The notes beneath the pieces were generated by a model. The model was not told the DNA's origin and did no database searches. It was given only the letters and a program-made list of their open reading frames with translations. 64,000 nt of DNA from Bacillus australimaris. GTDB lineage: Bacteria > Bacillota > Bacilli > Bacillales > Bacillaceae. Location of the stretch: the NCBI RefSeq assembly GCF_001307105.1, contig NZ_LGYN01000001.1, positions 434,001-498,000 of the forward strand. Reading direction: 5' to 3'. This document shows positions 63,431 through 64,000 of this stretch, one piece after another. The position numbers and the translations under genes are program-made. How positions within the stretch are numbered: the stretch's first letter is position 1; each line of letters begins with the position of its first letter.

Positions 63431-64000
63431 TTATTTCCCCTTTCTCATCATGTTGCTAGGGTATACTTTTTGATCAAGCTTGAATTTCACGATTTGCAGC
63501 GGATGACGAGCGGCATCTAGTTCATTTCCTTTTTCATCCCAAATCGTCTCAATTTTGCATGTAAAATTCTCAATTTCTGGTCCGAAGAATTCGACTTCAT
63601 CTCCAGTTTTAAAGAAGTTACGCTGCTGCAATGTCACGATTTGTTCTTTTTCATCATAATGAAGAACAAGACCTGCGAAATCAAATGTCGTTTTCTTTCC
63701 ATGACTGCCAAACATTTGTTCATCTGTTCCTGGTACGCCTTCGAAAAAGGCCGGCGCTGTGTCACGGTTTGCACATTTATCTAATTCATCTAACCATTCC
63801 TGCTGAATGACAAAATTGTCTGGATCAGCACAATAGGCATCGATGACTTTGCGGTACACACTTACAACAGTGGCTACATAATGAATGGATTTCATCCGTC
63901 CTTCGATTTTTAAGCTGTCAATTCCCATTTCGATCATTTGGGGAATGGATTCAACAAGCTTTAAGTCTTTTGGACTCATCGCAAATGGTGCATCTTCTTC
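63431..64000 (-). CDS. yrrO: YrrO, U32 family peptidase-like protein (C-terminal part)
   Basis: About 190 residues of the C-terminal end; the gene continues past the window edge (the first visible residues are [20 protein letters not shown]). The U32 signature is visible: [20 protein letters not shown]. Members, including RlhA and TrhP, take part in RNA hydroxylation and are not classical peptidases. Gene order yrrO-udk-greA is conserved. Confidence 0.9.
   Translation of the reverse strand, partial: EEDAPFAMSPKDLKLVESIPQMIEMGIDSLKIEGRMKSIHYVATVVSVYRKVIDAYCADPDNFVIQQEWLDELDKCANRDTAPAFFEGVPGTDEQMFGSHGKKTTFDFAGLVLHYDEKEQIVTLQQRNFFKTGDEVEFFGPEIENFTCKIETIWDEKGNELDAARHPLQIVKFKLDQKVYPSNMMRKGK

Noticed and set aside
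1..64000. CRISPR arrays, tRNA or rRNA genes, insertion sequences with complete transposases
   Set aside because: I saw no regularly spaced repeats, no tRNA-like cloverleaf blocks and no transposase motifs when reading the window.

Overview
The window looks like a chromosome segment of a Bacillus of the B. pumilus group (B. pumilus, safensis or altitudinis). I infer this from long runs of genes in the B. subtilis order (spoIIP-yqxA-lepA, the comE locus, yqeG to yqeM, mccA-mccB-mtnN-yrrT, greA-udk-yrrO), strong AGGAGG-type ribosome binding sites, many TTG and GTG starts, several sporulation genes, and a class D beta-lactamase of the kind described in B. pumilus. No database search was run, so family names rest on recognisable motifs and gene order.

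Layout. 1-14.5 kb is conserved core: lepA start, yqxA, spoIIP, gpr, rpsT, holA, yqzM, comEC-comEB-comEA with divergent comER, then the operon yqeG-yqeH-aroE-yhbY-nadD-yqeK-rsfS-yqeM. A cluster of four DnaA boxes lies between yqeG and the sporulation checkpoint gene sda. 15-19 kb carries small sporulation-type genes, an SGNH lipoprotein, a polysaccharide deacetylase, a Rap phosphatase and an uninterrupted sigK. 19.2-28 kb is accessory: a LysR gene with a paired SMR transporter, a decayed second copy of the sigK 3' part, pdaC, a possible His/Cys caspase-fold protein, a CotD-like coat gene and a broken integrase-like gene.

28-35 kb is an L-arabinose locus (araB-araD-araA-araE-type transporter, divergent araR) with AraR operators and a cre site. 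35-43 kb holds a MarR/beta-lactamase-like pair, a DsbA-like gene behind an operator promoter, hxlAB-hxlR (formaldehyde fixation), small unknown genes including one with a single in-frame stop, and the class D beta-lactamase. 43-53 kb holds an amino-acid-type ABC importer beside a flavin acyl-CoA dehydrogenase-like gene, bdhA, an MFS gene behind a T-box riboswitch, and fdhA, a second formaldehyde route. 53-64 kb returns to the core: very small sporulation genes, yrzI, yrhC, the Met-to-Cys operon yrrT-mtnN-mccA-mccB, yrzA, yrrS, pbpI, greA, udk and the start of yrrO.

Most worth a second look: a 15-codon ORF at the rap 3' end whose peptide ends in a Phr-like pentapeptide but has no export leader; the sigK remnant flanking the SMR cassette; the T-box with a UGG specifier upstream of an MFS transporter; the sda start, where the good ribosome binding site points to a non-AUG codon; and a cluster of very short ORFs with strong ribosome binding sites near yrzI.
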